DNA of 64,000 nucleotides. It comes from Brachynemurus nebulosus (taxonomy: Eukaryota; Arthropoda; Insecta; Neuroptera; Myrmeleontidae). The DNA lies in assembly GCA_035578155.1 (NCBI GenBank), contig JAPWDM010000017.1, positions 7,150,828 through 7,214,827 of the forward strand, given 5' to 3'. The notes below the pieces were generated by a model. The model saw only the letters and a program-made list of their open reading frames with translations. It did no database searches and was not told the origin of the DNA. How positions within the stretch are numbered: position 1 is the stretch's first letter; each line of letters opens with the position of its first letter. The position numbers were made by a program, and so were the translations under genes. Below, one piece after another: positions 1-11,941 of this stretch.

Positions 1-94
1 AAGATCGTAAATCATATCGATAAACACACTATGTATGTACACTTTGTGGTAAATACTCTTCTATTCTATAGTCCGTGCTACACTCATAGAAGAT

Positions 95-411
95 AGAGTC
101 CCTATAATAAATAGAGTCGTGACATGTTTGCTGAACGCTGATTGGCTTCGGCATTTTCTGTCCAAAGTTTGCGTAAAATACATTAGAAATAAATTAAATA
201 TTAACAAAAATCATTTAGTTTAACCTACCAAGAATAATTTAATTAAAAATTTTTAATTGTTCATTAATTTATAACTTATATTAACAATAATTTATTATGT
301 ACTCAAAAATATTTACTCAAACATGTGATAAGTAATTTTGAAGCGTCCCGCTCTGTTTTGGACAGAAAATGGATGCCATGTCACGACTCTATTTATTATA
401 TAGGGACTCTA
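95..411. mobile_element. 317-bp MITE with 9-bp target duplication (family A, copy 1)
   Basis: Terminal inverted repeats begin AGAGTCCCTATAATAAATAG and continue through GTGACATG. The mirror end is CATGTCACGACTC..GGGACTCTA. The flanks 86-94 and 412-420 are both ATAGAAGAT, a 9-bp duplication, which fits a Mutator-like origin. It has no coding capacity. Related copies lie at 27513-27823 and, diverged, at 59377-59643. Confidence 0.8.
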
Positions 412-420
412 ATAGAAGAT

Positions 421-1247
421 AGGTCAGATCAAGAAGCCAGATAAGATAACAAAAATGAAAATAAACGGAGTGCACCAACTGGGCCGCGTGCGAGGTCTAC
501 ATTGATATTGATATACGTGATGTACGTCATAGAATAAACTCGTGTGAGGTAGGTCTTGATCGTCTTACTGTTCTGTCACTCATAATTGATTATATTGATT
601 ACGATTGTTGTGATTCACCCATATGTATAAGCAGGATAAACAGGAAAAATACTGATAAGGATTTATTTGTGCAAAGATAAAGATTTATTTGTCCAAAAAA
701 TTGAAAGAGACGTTCAATTTTGGAATACGAATGTAACAATATTAGTAGATTTTTTTAAAAATTGCTGTATACCTGAAATTGTTCTAAAAAGAGCTGAACA
801 AAATAAAATCTTTTATTGTAAAAATATTTTACATAGAAAAATATAAATTTAATAAATATAGTTTGTAAATTTTGTGGTTTTACTTTTTTTTTTCAAAAAG
901 ATTACCTATTTTAACCTTTTCTTTCCATCTCTAACTATAACACCAAAGTATACTAACTAATATTGGGAAACGTTAGTCATAAAAAACTATTTTTAGGTTT
1001 TAAAATTTTATAAGAAACATTCCTTTAGAGAGTGATTTCCTTTCTCTTGTTTTTGATATTTTTATTAAAAAGCGATATAAATAAATTATAGTTCATTTTT
1101 TTATCAGATTTTAAAATACAATATCAATTTTTTTAAGAAACTATTAAAAAAAAATATATCGATAAGTTTTCTCATTCTCTCAATAAGAATTCTCATATTC
1201 GACTTCTGTATATATTATGTACTAAATGTGCCATATGTGCAATCTGT
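421..1247. other. AT-rich sequence without recognised feature
   Basis: No ORF with recognisable motifs and no clear repeat ends. It is probably upstream or intronic sequence of the hydrolase gene. Confidence 0.3.
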
Positions 1248-1256
1248 ACAATATAC

Positions 1257-1966
1257 ACCCTCGTGCGAATAGCCAACATAAATTTAAAAAAATGATATTT
1301 TTTTGTTTTTGCTTCGATCAATCGTTTGTGAATGGTTTGTGAATGTTTGTGACGCTATTATTTTCGTTTGTGACTAATTAGTTAATTAATTATTTAATTG
1401 TTAATTAAGAGTGTGCGAATAGCCAACATTTTTTAAAATTTATTGCAATATTGACTTCCGGGCACTTAATCGATCGAAAATCTTTTGTGAATTCCAAATA
1501 TACCATTAAAAACATTTGTGACAGCGTATTTTTTAAAAAAATAATAAAAAAAATTCTGTATACTGCTGTCATTTACAAAATAGTTATTTTTTCTCACACT
1601 AGAGAGCATTGGAGTGCAACTAAACAGAGTGGCCAATATAAAAAACTTCATTACTACAAAAAACAATTGATTTTTTTTATTATTTTTTAAAAAATACGCT
1701 GTCTCAAATGTTTTTAATGGTATATTTGGAATTCACAAACGATTTTCGATCGATTAAGTGCCCGAAAGTCAATATTGCAATAAATTTTAAAAAATGTTGG
1801 CTATTCACACACTCGTACTTAACAATTAAATAATTAATTAACTAATTAGTCACAAACGAAAATAATAGCGTCACAAACATTCACAAACGATTCACAAACG
1901 ATTGATCGAAACAAAAATAAAAAAATCTCATTTTTTTAAATTTATGTTGGCTATTCGCACGAGGGT
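1257..1966. mobile_element. 710-bp foldback element, Mutator-like MITE with 9-bp TSD
   Basis: The element is an almost complete palindrome. Both ends read ACCCTCGTGCGAATAGCCAA inward, and the arms continue through repeated TTTGTGAATG motifs to a short centre near 1600. The direct repeat ACAATATAC flanks it (1248-1256 and 1967-1975). Long inverted arms plus a 9-bp duplication are characteristic of Mutator-like foldback MITEs. The two small ORFs inside (1451-1690) are palindrome artefacts. Confidence 0.85.
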
Positions 1967-2544
1967 ACAATATACATATACATACGATAGATTACAGTAA
2001 AAATAAATTTCAATTTAAACAAATATCTAATGGCTTGTGGACGTTTTGTATCTGATTTGTCTACACCATAGATAAAATACACCAGTCGTTATAGAGGTAT
2101 AATCTTTGATCCACACAAATAAAATATAAATAGGTATATTCGTGCTAAATATGGCAGTAGTGTATGACAAATTTGAATAGAAAGTATCGAATACTTATTA
2201 ATCGATACTAGCGACAATTTCGGTGAACTATAAAACACGAATATTTTATTTTAAAAAAATTAATTAAAATTTTTTAGCAATATTTTTATCTAATATTGGT
2301 TCAATGTAATATATACATAAAACAAAACCTATTCCCACTTATATCTGTTAAAATATTTTTGATAGTTTTAAGAAAGTATGTAAATTAGAATCTTATGGTG
2401 GACTCCGCCGTTAAGGGATGAAATTATTCTGTGAATATATTTGAAACAATTGAGAGTGTAATTTTTTAGTTAAATAATAAATAATTGTAGAAAACATTTA
2501 AAATATCATTTATTATAATTTACATAATTCTTACATTACTATTA

Positions 2545-4370
2545 CACCGGTCAATTTAAACATGCAAGGGTATAAAAATTAGGGGAGAGAAAATTGGTAT
2601 GAATGTTCGGAACACCATTATAAATAAGTGTTAAGTCCTCATCGATCCTGTACATGGAAAAAATTTTATTCAAGGTCAAAGGGGTCAAAAATGGGTTTTT
2701 CGCGTTTTTCAGCAAAACGGTAAGTTTTATCATAAAATTAAGTCAGACAAAAATTGTAGATCATATAATTATCTATAAAAATGCCTCAATATGTTTTTTC
2801 CTACGAGCCACCGTTTCTGAGATATATACTACCACAAAAAATTAAAGGAACAAAAAAAAATTGTTAATTTTTTAGTGATTTTTGAAGCGCTTTGAAGCAA
2901 AATTGAATAAAAAATTCAATTCTTTTTTTTTCAATTCAATTTTTTTTTTCAACACTTTTTACAGTTAGGCATCCTTTATCCATTAAATTTAAAAATTAAG
3001 AAAAAAAAATTTTTTCAAAATTTAAAAAAAAAAAAGATTTTGAAAAAAATTTTTTTTCTTAATTTTCAAATTTAATGGATAAAGGATGCCTAACTGTGAA
3101 AAGTGTTGAAAAAAAAATTGAACTGAAAAAAAAAAAGAATTGAATTTTTTATTCAATTTTGCTTATTCAATTTTGCTCCTTTAAATTTAGATTTAAAAAA
3201 AAAAATTAAAATTAAAATTAAATTTTGAAAAAAAATTTTAAAATAATCCTTTTCAATTTTTGAAAAATTTTTTTTCTCAATTTTCAAATTTTAGTGGATA
3301 AAAAGTGCCTAGCTTCTGTGAAAAAAGTTAAAAAAAATTGAATTTTTCATTCAATTTTGCTCCTTTTTTTTTCTAAAACTTTGAACAAACGGTTTAGGAA
3401 AACCACTCGATAGATCGATCTACCGATTTGCAGGGTTATTGGGAGTACAGTGAGGTGTAAAAATTCGTACAGACATTAGATTCCCCAACAATTCTCGTAA
3501 GCATGCGAACAATTTCTTACAACAAGGAAAAAAGTCCTTTTTTTCACATTTTTCAGGTTAAAATTACGGATGAAAAAAATTTTTTCCCCTAAAATACGCG
3601 ACATAGCCTTGTAGAAAATTTATTCCAGATTCTAAAACTGCCCTTCCATTTTCTGTCCGATCACTGATTACTGAGATATCGATGGTTAAACCAAAAAGGA
3701 TCATTTTGCATTCAAAGTTGGATATCTCCGGAACATTTAAACGTAGAGACAAATTTTAAAAAGGAAATTGAAGCTAAATAAACAGGCTATCAAGTCAATA
3801 CCATGGCTTTACGTTAAAAAAAAATTTAAGCCCGTACATCGAAAGGAAAAGAGCAAAAAATTTTCAATTTTTTTATTATTCCTTACAATTGCTCGATAAC
3901 TGTTACTCTTAAAAACTTTTGGACGGAAGATCTGAAAACTAGAATCTTGGAGCTTCAAAATGCTTGTTTTATCATCCCGATACGACCATTTTTCACGTAA
4001 ATACAGGCAATCATAAATCACTAAAATATTAACAATTTTTTTTTTGTTCCTTTAATTTTTTGTAGTAGTATATATCTCAGAAATGGTGGCTCTTAGGAAA
4101 AAACGTATTGAGACATTTTTTATAGATAATTGTATGATCTACAATTTTTGTCTGACCTAATTTTATGACAAAACTTACCGTTTTGCTGAAAAATGCAAAA
4201 AAAACCATTTTTGACCCCTTCGACCTTGAATAAAATTTTTTTCACGTACAGGATCGATGAGGACTGTTCAACACTTATTTAAAATGATGTTCCGAACATC
4301 CGTACCAATTTTCAGCTCTCCCCTAATTTTTGTACCTTTACTACTATTTTTAGGACTAAATTGATCGGAT
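2545..4370. mobile_element. 1.8-kb foldback repeat with internal poly(A/T) palindrome
   Basis: The left arm (about 2545-2880) and right arm (about 4000-4370) are inverted copies sharing TAAAAATTAGGGGAGAG near the ends and GGATCGATGAGGAC further in. A second palindrome, about 2945-3110, has arms containing AGTTAGGCATCCTTTATCC. No clear target duplication was found. No coding capacity. It lies in the presumed hydrolase intron. Confidence 0.65.
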
Positions 4371-5026
4371 TATATGATCAAAATTAATTATAAAAAAAAT
4401 TAATTAAAGAAACAAATTTTTTAGCTATATTTTGATGGGTTATTCTACTCTAATGAAACATAACTATGGAAATTAAGTTACAATAACAATTTTTTTGTAA
4501 TGTAAAATCAGTGGACAATATTTGACAGTTGTAAATGTCAAAAAGTAGCGCAAAATTAAACCCGCTACCTCTTTTAGATTCACCGCGGGTGCGACAACTG
4601 ACCCCCGTTTTAATGATTATTAGGTACTAATCTAATATTTAAAGTAGAATTCATTCGGCCTAAAATCACTAATAAAAATACAACGCTACCTCCCGTACTA
4701 CAACTTGATACTTTGACAATGTAATTTTTATACAAATCTGATTTATGTACAATTTATTATTTTATTTTTGATATTCCATATAACGCAGTACGATTCACTT
4801 AATTTGTATTAATTCACAATCTCCATATAACGCGGTATAAATTTTTTTTTTGTTTTTATTTTTGTGTTTCCACAACATAGTTTCCATAAAACAAATTACT
4901 GATATCAATTAATTCTGAGTTCCCTATAACGCGGATTCCATATAACGCAGTACGAATTAACCGCGCTATAGGAGACTTGACTGTAATACAGTCCATACAC
5001 TATTTATCAGTTTATATATTTTTCAG
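4371..5026. other. Intron 3' end with a degenerate pogo/Tigger-like fragment
   Basis: Between about 4790 and 4984 the motif CCATATAACGCRGT recurs about four times, ending at GGAGACTTGACTG followed by TA. Such TATAACG-rich ends with CAGTCAAGTCTCC-type termini resemble pogo/Tigger-like Tc1-mariner elements, but no matching left end was found. The splice acceptor of the hydrolase exon follows at 5021-5026. Confidence 0.35.
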
Positions 5027-5676
5027 ATAAATTTGAAGAATTTTTAAAACACTACGTCAAAACATTTCAGTATAAATCAATAGCAACTGACGACTTTAAA
5101 TCTCTATTCCTGAAATATTTTCCTGACGAAAAACTGAAAGACAAAATCGATTGGAATCATTGGCTTTATGAATCTGGCATGCCAGCACAGATTCCAGAAC
5201 TGGATCGAACACTTCTTGAAAAAGTCATATGGACCACTGATCAATGGATACACTACAATAAAAACGAAGCAATATTAGTGTCTAGTGTTCCACAAGATCT
5301 TGCAGAATTTTCCACGCATCAAATAATACAATTTTTAAATCAATTAATCGAAAGAGAGCCTCTGACTATTCGTACATTATCGGCAATGAATGATCTTTAC
5401 CGAGTTGATCAAATTGAAAATTCGGAAATTAAATCTCGTTGGTTACGGTTGTGTTTGCGCGGTGGATGGAAAGATAAAGTACCAGCGGCAATTGAATTTG
5501 TCAATAGTATGGGACGAATGAAGTTCTTATTTCCGATCTATCGGGAATTGTATAAAATTGAGGATATCAAACAAGAGGTTATTGATAATTTTATGAAACA
5601 TAAAGATGAAATGATGTTAGTGGCTCAAAAAGGTATTGTACGTATACTAAAATTACCAAAAGAAAGCATTTTATAA
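5027..5676 (+). CDS. LTA4H: Leukotriene A4 hydrolase, last exon (partial gene)
   Basis: This is the C-terminal exon of a bifunctional M1-family metallohydrolase (leukotriene A4 hydrolase / aminopeptidase B type), a soluble cytosolic enzyme. The exon opens after a pyrimidine-rich acceptor ending at 5026 (tttttcag). The first two bases complete a split codon, then an open frame runs to TAA at 5674-5676, giving about 215 residues. Recognisable stretches are KFEEFLKHYVKTF, the DWNHWLYESGMP linker, TRTLSAMNDLYRVDQ-like helices and a C-terminal RGGWKDKVPAAIEFVNSMGRMKF segment, typical of the helical C-terminal domain of the family. The zinc-binding HExxH motif and catalytic domain are in upstream exons. 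I see none in 1-5026, so they lie outside the window across a long repeat-filled intron. No frameshift or stop disturbs the exon. The family call is confident; the leukotriene-specific activity is not established in insects. Confidence 0.9.
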
Positions 5677-5679
5677 GTA

Positions 5680-5708
5680 AATAAATGAATTTTTAATAAA
5701 TGAATAAA
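5680..5708 (+). promoter_or_regulatory. Polyadenylation signals of the hydrolase gene
   Basis: Three AATAAA hexamers (5680-5685, 5695-5700, 5703-5708) follow the stop codon within about 30 bases. This suggests a very short 3' UTR. Confidence 0.6.
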
Positions 5709-6416
5709 AAAATTTCTTTAAATCTTGTATTTTTATTTTAAACTTATTTAAATAATACTAAAAAACAATGTAAGTAATTATTTTATATACAATCCTGGTT
5801 TTATAATGCTGGATCATATTAATTAAATTGCGTTAACCCATTACAGACCAAGTATTACACATAATATCGTGAAAAAACAGTTTTTACGTCAGTCTTCTTG
5901 ACTACACGAATTTAAAAATAAAAAAGGGAGTTTTCAAAATTTGCATAGTTGTATGCACGCACAATTTAACTAAGCAAATCTTGAATATGTAAGCATGCAA
6001 CTCATTCCACTCAACCCAATCAACAATAAGATATTAACTAATAAAACTAGTGTTGACATTCGTAACATAATTATAGTACGTCTGACATAATTTTATGAAT
6101 TTTACTATGTGACATTGAGTTTTGATTATGTTACGCAAAAGTACAATAATTTTTAGTGACTAGAATTCCATAAAATGTGCCAAAATAAGTAAATTTTAAT
6201 TGTATTTGAACCGTTAGAACTAAAAAATTTACGATTCTGTTTTTTTTTACTTTTTTTTTGCCGCTCAATGAAAATTTTGAAAAGAATCTTTTTTTGTTTG
6301 TTTGTTCATCCAACTGTATTTTTTCGCTGTACTATAATTTTTCAAGAAATATTACGAAATACTATAATTTGGCAAGCCTAATCACATAATTTTCATTTTA
6401 AAAAATGCCAACACTG
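5709..6416. other. Gene-free interval downstream of the hydrolase gene
   Basis: AT-rich sequence with no recognisable gene or repeat end. Confidence 0.3.
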
Positions 6417-7904
6417 ACAAGTAAAGGTCCCGAGGCCGGACCTATCGATTTTGATGAAACTTAAATATGTTGTAGAACACTAAAAACTAAGGGACACGTA
6501 TTTTTTTTTATCTGCGGAAAAACGGTTTGAAGGGGTGAAATCGCCCTCCAAAAATTGGGGTAAAAATTTAATTTTTCAAATATCTCGAAAACAGTAAGAG
6601 ATAGAGCAAAAGTTTAAATTGGCGATATTGCTCTTTTTTAAAGAGCTATCTATTGATATGCAATTTGTTCATATTACATCAACAGGGGTGGTTGGAGGTT
6701 AAAATTTGGGGGTTAATTTTGCAAAAAGGGGGTGAAAAATAAACAATATAAAAATTTTGTTTACAGATTTGAAATCTACGTCAAAAAATCTAATTGACCT
6801 GTTTTTGCTCAATATCCTAATATTAAGTCTAGGGGTAGTTAACTAGAGGGTGACTATGTCGAATAATCGTACTATTTGGGTATTTCAAAAAGTTCTTCTT
6901 CATGGAAAATAGCTTAAGACAATTAAAATAACGTAGAAATGAAATTCCCGAATTCAAAATTGAGTTTGAGCAACATTGGAGAGGGGGTGAGTCACCCTCT
7001 TAAATTACATACTAGTTTACACACACTAATTTTTGCAATTAACACGCTGACAGGGGGTAATCATGTCACAATAGATGGTTCTGAAGTTAGACTATCGTAT
7101 GTAAGGTTTTTATTAGGTTTCGTTATTTTAGGTTAGGTTATGTAATTTTCGGTATCGATAATTTTCGATAAGGAAAACTATAATATCCATTAAAAAACAA
7201 ACCTAATAAAGACCTTACATATGATAGTCCAACTTCAGAACCACTTATTGTGACATTATTTTACCCACTATCAGTGTGTTAATAGCAAAAACTAGTGTAT
7301 ATAAACTAGTATGTAATTTAAGAGGGTGACTTACCCCTCTCCAATGTTGCTCAAACTCAATTTTGAATTCGGGAATTTCATTTCTACGTTATTCTAATTG
7401 TCTTAAGCTATTTTCCATGAAGAAGAACTTTTTGAAATACCCAAATAGTACGATTATTCGACATAGTCACCCTCTAGTTAACTACCCCTAGACTTAATAT
7501 TAGGATATTGAGCAAAAACAGGTCAATTAGATTTTTTGACGTAGATTTCAAATCTGTAAACAAAATTTTTATATTGTTTATTTTTCACCCCCTTTTTGCA
7601 AAATTAACCCCCAAATTTTAACCTCCAACCACCCCTGTTGATGTAATATGAACAAATTGCATATCAATAGATAGCTCTTTAAAAAAGAGCAATATCGCCA
7701 ATTTAAACTTTTGCTCTATCTCTTACTGTTTTCGAGATATTTGAAAAATTAAATTTTTACCCCAATTTTTGGAGGGCGATTTCACCCCTTCAAACCGTTT
7801 TTCCGCAGATAAAAAAAAAATACGTGTCCCTTAGTTTTTAGTGTTCTACAATATATTTAAGTTTTATCGAAATCGATAGGTCCGGCCTCGGGACCTTTAC
7901 TTGT
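6417..7904. mobile_element. 1.49-kb near-perfect palindromic element
   Basis: Inverted arms of about 720 bases start ACAAGTAAAGGTCCCGAGGC on both strands and meet near 7165. The arms contain matched blocks such as the AGTCTAGGGGTAGTTAACTA region at 6830-6850 and its mirror at 7470-7490, with only scattered mismatches. I could not find a matching target duplication (left flank CCAACACTG, right flank GAGTACGAC). No coding capacity; the small ORF at 6939-7136 lies wholly inside an arm. Confidence 0.75.
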
Positions 7905-7967
7905 GAGTACGACAAACAGCATGCGTAAAGTATGACCACAGTCATAGACAAAAATATCGAACAGGAC

Positions 7968-9224
7968 GTTACAATTGGGTTCCGGTACCTTAACACCCCA
8001 GCAATTATTTTTTGAAATTTTATCTTCACATATCGTTAGTTCGTCGTTTGTTCTTTATTGTTCGTCATTTATTATTGTTTGTTCGTATATTATTTATTTA
8101 TAAAAAATTACATAAAAATGCAAACTCAGACTAGCTCCCCACATACTAATTATGTTTTTTTTTTTATTTCTACTAGCCTTTTATTATAAATAAACGTTTG
8201 TTCTTATATAAACGACGTTTGTTCTATCATCAAAGTGACTTCTTTCGGCTTTAATTAACAATTTTTTACATTTTTTAATTAGTTCAATTGTCATGGCATA
8301 GTAGTAGCATTGTGCATGCGCCAATTTTACTTTTAAGCGGTTCTTTTCAAAATAAAAGAAAAATGACAGAATCTAAGTTATACAATGTATTCTTTATATG
8401 CTCTAAAACTTAGCTATGTAGATATGCAGTTCAATTTATTTTAATTGAAAATATAATGTATTTGACAGATTTGAGCGTTACTTTATGGTATTCCATTTTA
8501 AAATAAAAAGACAATTTTTACTTTACTAATACCACTGGCATTACACTTCTTAATTTACTGAAGAGGAAAAATATTCTAGAAGAAAAATTAATTATAATAT
8601 ATTAAGCGATTAAAATTACTAGAATTAATAGTGTAGCCGTGATAAACTAAGATTTTGGGCCAATGTGAAATAAAAATGAATGATTTATTTAAATTTGTCC
8701 GTTGAGAAGAAAATGATAAAATTATTTCATTTATTTGATTGTTAAGCGCCTCAGACTAACTAATAAAGAACTCTGCCCATGGCGTATAAATAAAACAATT
8801 TACTGTCGTCACTAATTTATACATAACATCGTTATTAATTGAAAAAACCGCTAAAAAAATATAATTGGCGCATGCGCAATGGTACTATGCCATGACAATT
8901 TAACTAATTAAGAAATGTAAAAAATTGTTAATTACAGCCGAAAGAAGTCACTTTGATGATAGAACAGACGTCGTTTATATAAGAACAAACGTTTATTCAT
9001 CGTTTATTCATAATAAAAGGCCAGTAGAAATTAAAAAAAAAAAAACATAATTAGTATGTGAGGAGCTAGTTTGAGTTTGCATTTTTATGTAAATAAACAA
9101 TGTACGAACAAACAATAATAAATGACGAACAATAAAGAAAAACGACGAGCTAACGATATGTGAAGATAAAATTTCAAAAAATAATTGCTGGGGTGCTGAG
9201 GTATCGGAACCTTATAATTGTAAC
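7968..9224. mobile_element. 1.26-kb foldback element
   Basis: Ends read GTTACAATTGGGTTCCGGTA at the left and the imperfect mirror at the right. The arms also pair over CACCCCAGCAATTATTTTTT and, further in, TTGGCGCATGCGCAATG against its mirror near 8310. The loop lies around 8350-8860. It is separated from the preceding palindrome by only about 60 bp. No TSD or ORF was recognised. Confidence 0.7.
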
Positions 9225-9339
9225 TATCGCTGGAAACAATCGATTGTTATAAAGAAATTATGTTTAAAATTTTTTAAAATGTTAGTTTATGATTCAAAAC
9301 TACGAGTATTATTCAAATTTCCATTATGTATTTTATCTC

Positions 9340-9700
9340 ATGTTTCTGAATAATTACGTTTTAAGAATCAATTTTTAACCCTTTTAAACAAACCATATGG
9401 AAAAAATTTTTTGTCTCAAAATACCGGACTTTTTGCTGCCAGTGATAAGTACAATAGATAAGGTTACAAAAAAAAGAAAAAGAAAAAAATCACAGATTCC
9501 AACATCAAAAAAGTAAACCCTAGGAATTTACTAATATAAATTATACTAAACTATGTTGATAAAACTGAACATTATTTAGAATTTTACCGTATTTCGGAAA
9601 ATCCACAGATGGCGACACCTATACCAGTGAATATATACATATCACAGCCATATTGCAGGACGAGTTAACTCGTCGTAATCATTTAAAGCGTTAAAAATAC
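9340..9700. repeat. Dispersed repeat, inverted relative to 29395-29720
   Basis: This block and 29395-29720 are diverged inverted copies. They share, on opposite strands, GACGAGTTAACTCGTC, the ATTTTCCGAAATACGGTA block and the CCATATGGTTTGTTTAAAAG block. Neither copy codes. GACGAGTTAACTCGTC is itself a perfect 16-base palindrome in one copy. Confidence 0.65.
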
Positions 9701-10238
9701 GCGCTCCAACTGAATTCAGACAACATAAAAATATTCAGTTCTCGGCTAACCTTTTTGTCTTGTTTTTTAATGCATATTATTTACTTTGCTGCTGATTAAT
9801 TTTTTCTTTCTCATCCGTTTCTATATACACCTAGACTATGAGTATTATACTTAACACGGATCATTACTATGGTCCATTTCACTTAAATTTAACCATGCTT
9901 CATCACTTATGAATTTAAATAATTTCCGTTTTCTTGGCTTTATCTCTTTCATTATTGCACTTAGGTAAATTTTAAAATTTCAGTTTGTTTTTAGAAAAGA
10001 ATAGAAGATTGATTTGTTTTGAATATAAAAATTATTTAATTTTTTAACTTTGACTCATGATCAATTGTATTTGAAATAGGGTATATTATCCTAGAAAAAA
10101 TATAAGAATTTTCTTTTGAAGGATACCCTGAATCATCCCATTTTAGATCTTTACGTAAAATGTTATCAAAATTCGACAACTAGAAATACATAGGTATGGA
10201 TTATAATGGGTTAAATGCAAGGTAACACCAGCATTATT
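9701..10238. other. AT-rich interval, nothing recognised
   Basis: No gene or repeat boundary could be supported. Confidence 0.25.
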
Positions 10239-10693
10239 AAGCCGGTTCTACACGATGCTACGAACACCTTCCAACATTAGACGTTTGATGATTTGTCGCA
10301 TCGTGTGGCCGTTGTTCGAACCCACGAGCGTCCAATGTCGAGCATCAAACATTCGCATTTGGCTATGTTCCAGCCGATGTCGGTATTCTTGCACCAAGTC
10401 AAAGGGATGCTTCCAACGTTTGAAGGACAATGTTCGCTGGTTCGATTCAACGGCTACACGACTCGTTCATATGGAAAGAACATCAGTGTATAACATTAGA
10501 GATAACATTAGACAGATGACACCTCGTCCACTGAATAAACGTTTGTACCAACACATCATCATATGTATTGGATCAAACATTCGATTCACCGTGTAGCAGG
10601 AACATTCGCAGCACCAACTGTCGAACTTACTTGCATCAAACGTTCGATCGAACGTTGGAAGAAAAGTTCGTAGCATCGTATAGAACCGGCTTT
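10239..10693. mobile_element. 455-bp TIR element, copy 1 of an inverted pair
   Basis: Ends read AAGCCGGTTCTACACGATGC and the mirror GCATCGTATAGAACCGGCTT. The interior is unusually GC- and CpG-rich for this window, with many AACGTTCGA-type sub-repeats. Overlapping ORFs on both strands are by-products of this composition. The second copy starts five bases later in opposite orientation. Confidence 0.75.
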
Positions 10694-10698
10694 AGAAT

Positions 10699-11158
10699 AA
10701 AGCGGGTTCTACATGATGCTACGAACGTTCCTTCCAACGTTCGATCGAACGTTTGAAGCAATTAAGTTCGACAGTTGGTGCGACGAATGTATCTGCTACA
10801 CGGTGAATCGAATGTTTGATCCAATACGAATGATGACGTGTTGGTACTCAGTGGACGACGCTGTTATCTGTCTGATGTTATCTCTAATGTTATACACTGA
10901 TGTTGTCTCTCTTCACATGAACGAGTCGTGCAGCTGCTGAGTCGAACCAACCAACACAACCAACATTGACCTTCAAACGTTCGAAGCATCCCTTTGACTC
11001 GGTGCAAAAATACCGACATCGAACGGGACACGACCAAATGCGAACGTTTGACGCTCGACATTGGACACTCGTAGGTTCGAACAACGGCTACACGATGCTA
11101 TGAACCATCCAACGTCGAATGTTGGAAGGTGTTCGTAGCATCGTGTAGCAGCGGCTTT
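10699..11158. mobile_element. 460-bp TIR element, copy 2 (opposite orientation)
   Basis: Ends AAAGCGGGTTCTACATGATG and GCATCGTGTAGCAGCGGCTTT. Its interior matches the reverse complement of copy 1, for example GCATCCCTTTGACTCGGTGC against copy 1's mirror at about 10395-10415. The pair lies immediately 3' of the mRpL13 stop codon. No exact TSD could be fixed. Confidence 0.7.
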
Positions 11159-11183
11159 ACAATAACAAAGTATAGATGGTATA

Positions 11184-11941
11184 TTATCGCAATACGTAAT
11201 CACTTGGCCAATCCATAATTTTTGGGAACTTCTCAATTTCTTCTTTGGTATACTTGTCCAGTCTTTTAGGGGCTAGCCGTATTTGTCTTAACTGATTGGA
11301 TACATTAACTAGAAGATTTTCTGGGACTTTATCGTCTGGGAAAATGTGTAATCGTTGCATTGTGTATCGTCGTTGTAGATTTCCATTCATACTATTGTAA
11401 ACAGCTTTTTTTAAGATCTAGGAAAGCACAAAGAACAGGTCAATATGTTAAGAAAGTATCAATTAATGAAATTTGATATTTTAATTTCATAATTACCATA
11501 GTTGGATCCTTTTCATGTAACTCCCATGCAAACGTCCAAGATGCTCCACCTGGATAACCAGTATGATGGAAATAAGTTCGTTTTTGCCATTCATTCCCTG
11601 GAAGGGCGATTTCTTTTGAATTAATTACAATTACATGATCTCCACAATCATCTAAAAAAAAGTATTTTGAGTCAATATTTTTCTTTAAATTAGGTATCAA
11701 TCGAACAACTTACTCATCGGATGATATATTGGTTTATGTAATCCTTGTAAATATTTTTTAATTAATTGAGCTGATTCAAAAGGGTTTTGCCATGTTGCAT
11801 CATATAAGTGCCAAATTCTTGCAAATGTGGCCCATTGCTGTAATTAAGAATAAAAATTATTGGCATTATAAGACTATCACATCTAGGTTATAATAATTTA
11901 TTTAATTTTATACAAACCTGAGCTCTTTGAGTAAGAGACAT
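11184..11941 (-). CDS. mRpL13: Mitochondrial ribosomal protein L13 (uL13m), four exons
   Basis: Large-subunit protein of the mitochondrial ribosome, nuclear encoded. On the minus strand the exons are 11941-11918, 11837-11714, 11651-11497 and 11417-11184. All three introns (62-80 bp) have GT..AG ends and the phases join cleanly. The product is 178 residues, the usual size for animal MRPL13. It starts MSLTQRAQQWATFARIWHLY and contains the uL13 core with GDHVIVINSKEIALPGNEW, the KRTYFHHTGYPGG loop, and the C-terminal RRYTMQRLHIFPDD segment ending in PSDYVLR. I chose the ATG at 11941 because it gives the short N-terminus without a cleavable presequence that is typical of this protein. It lies head-to-head with the spenito gene. 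No damage is seen. Confidence 0.95.

Noticed and set aside
10248..11236. Six or more overlapping ORFs of 60-113 codons on both strands
   Set aside because: They coincide with a CpG-rich inverted transposon pair, read in several frames at once and show no protein motif. Composition explains them.
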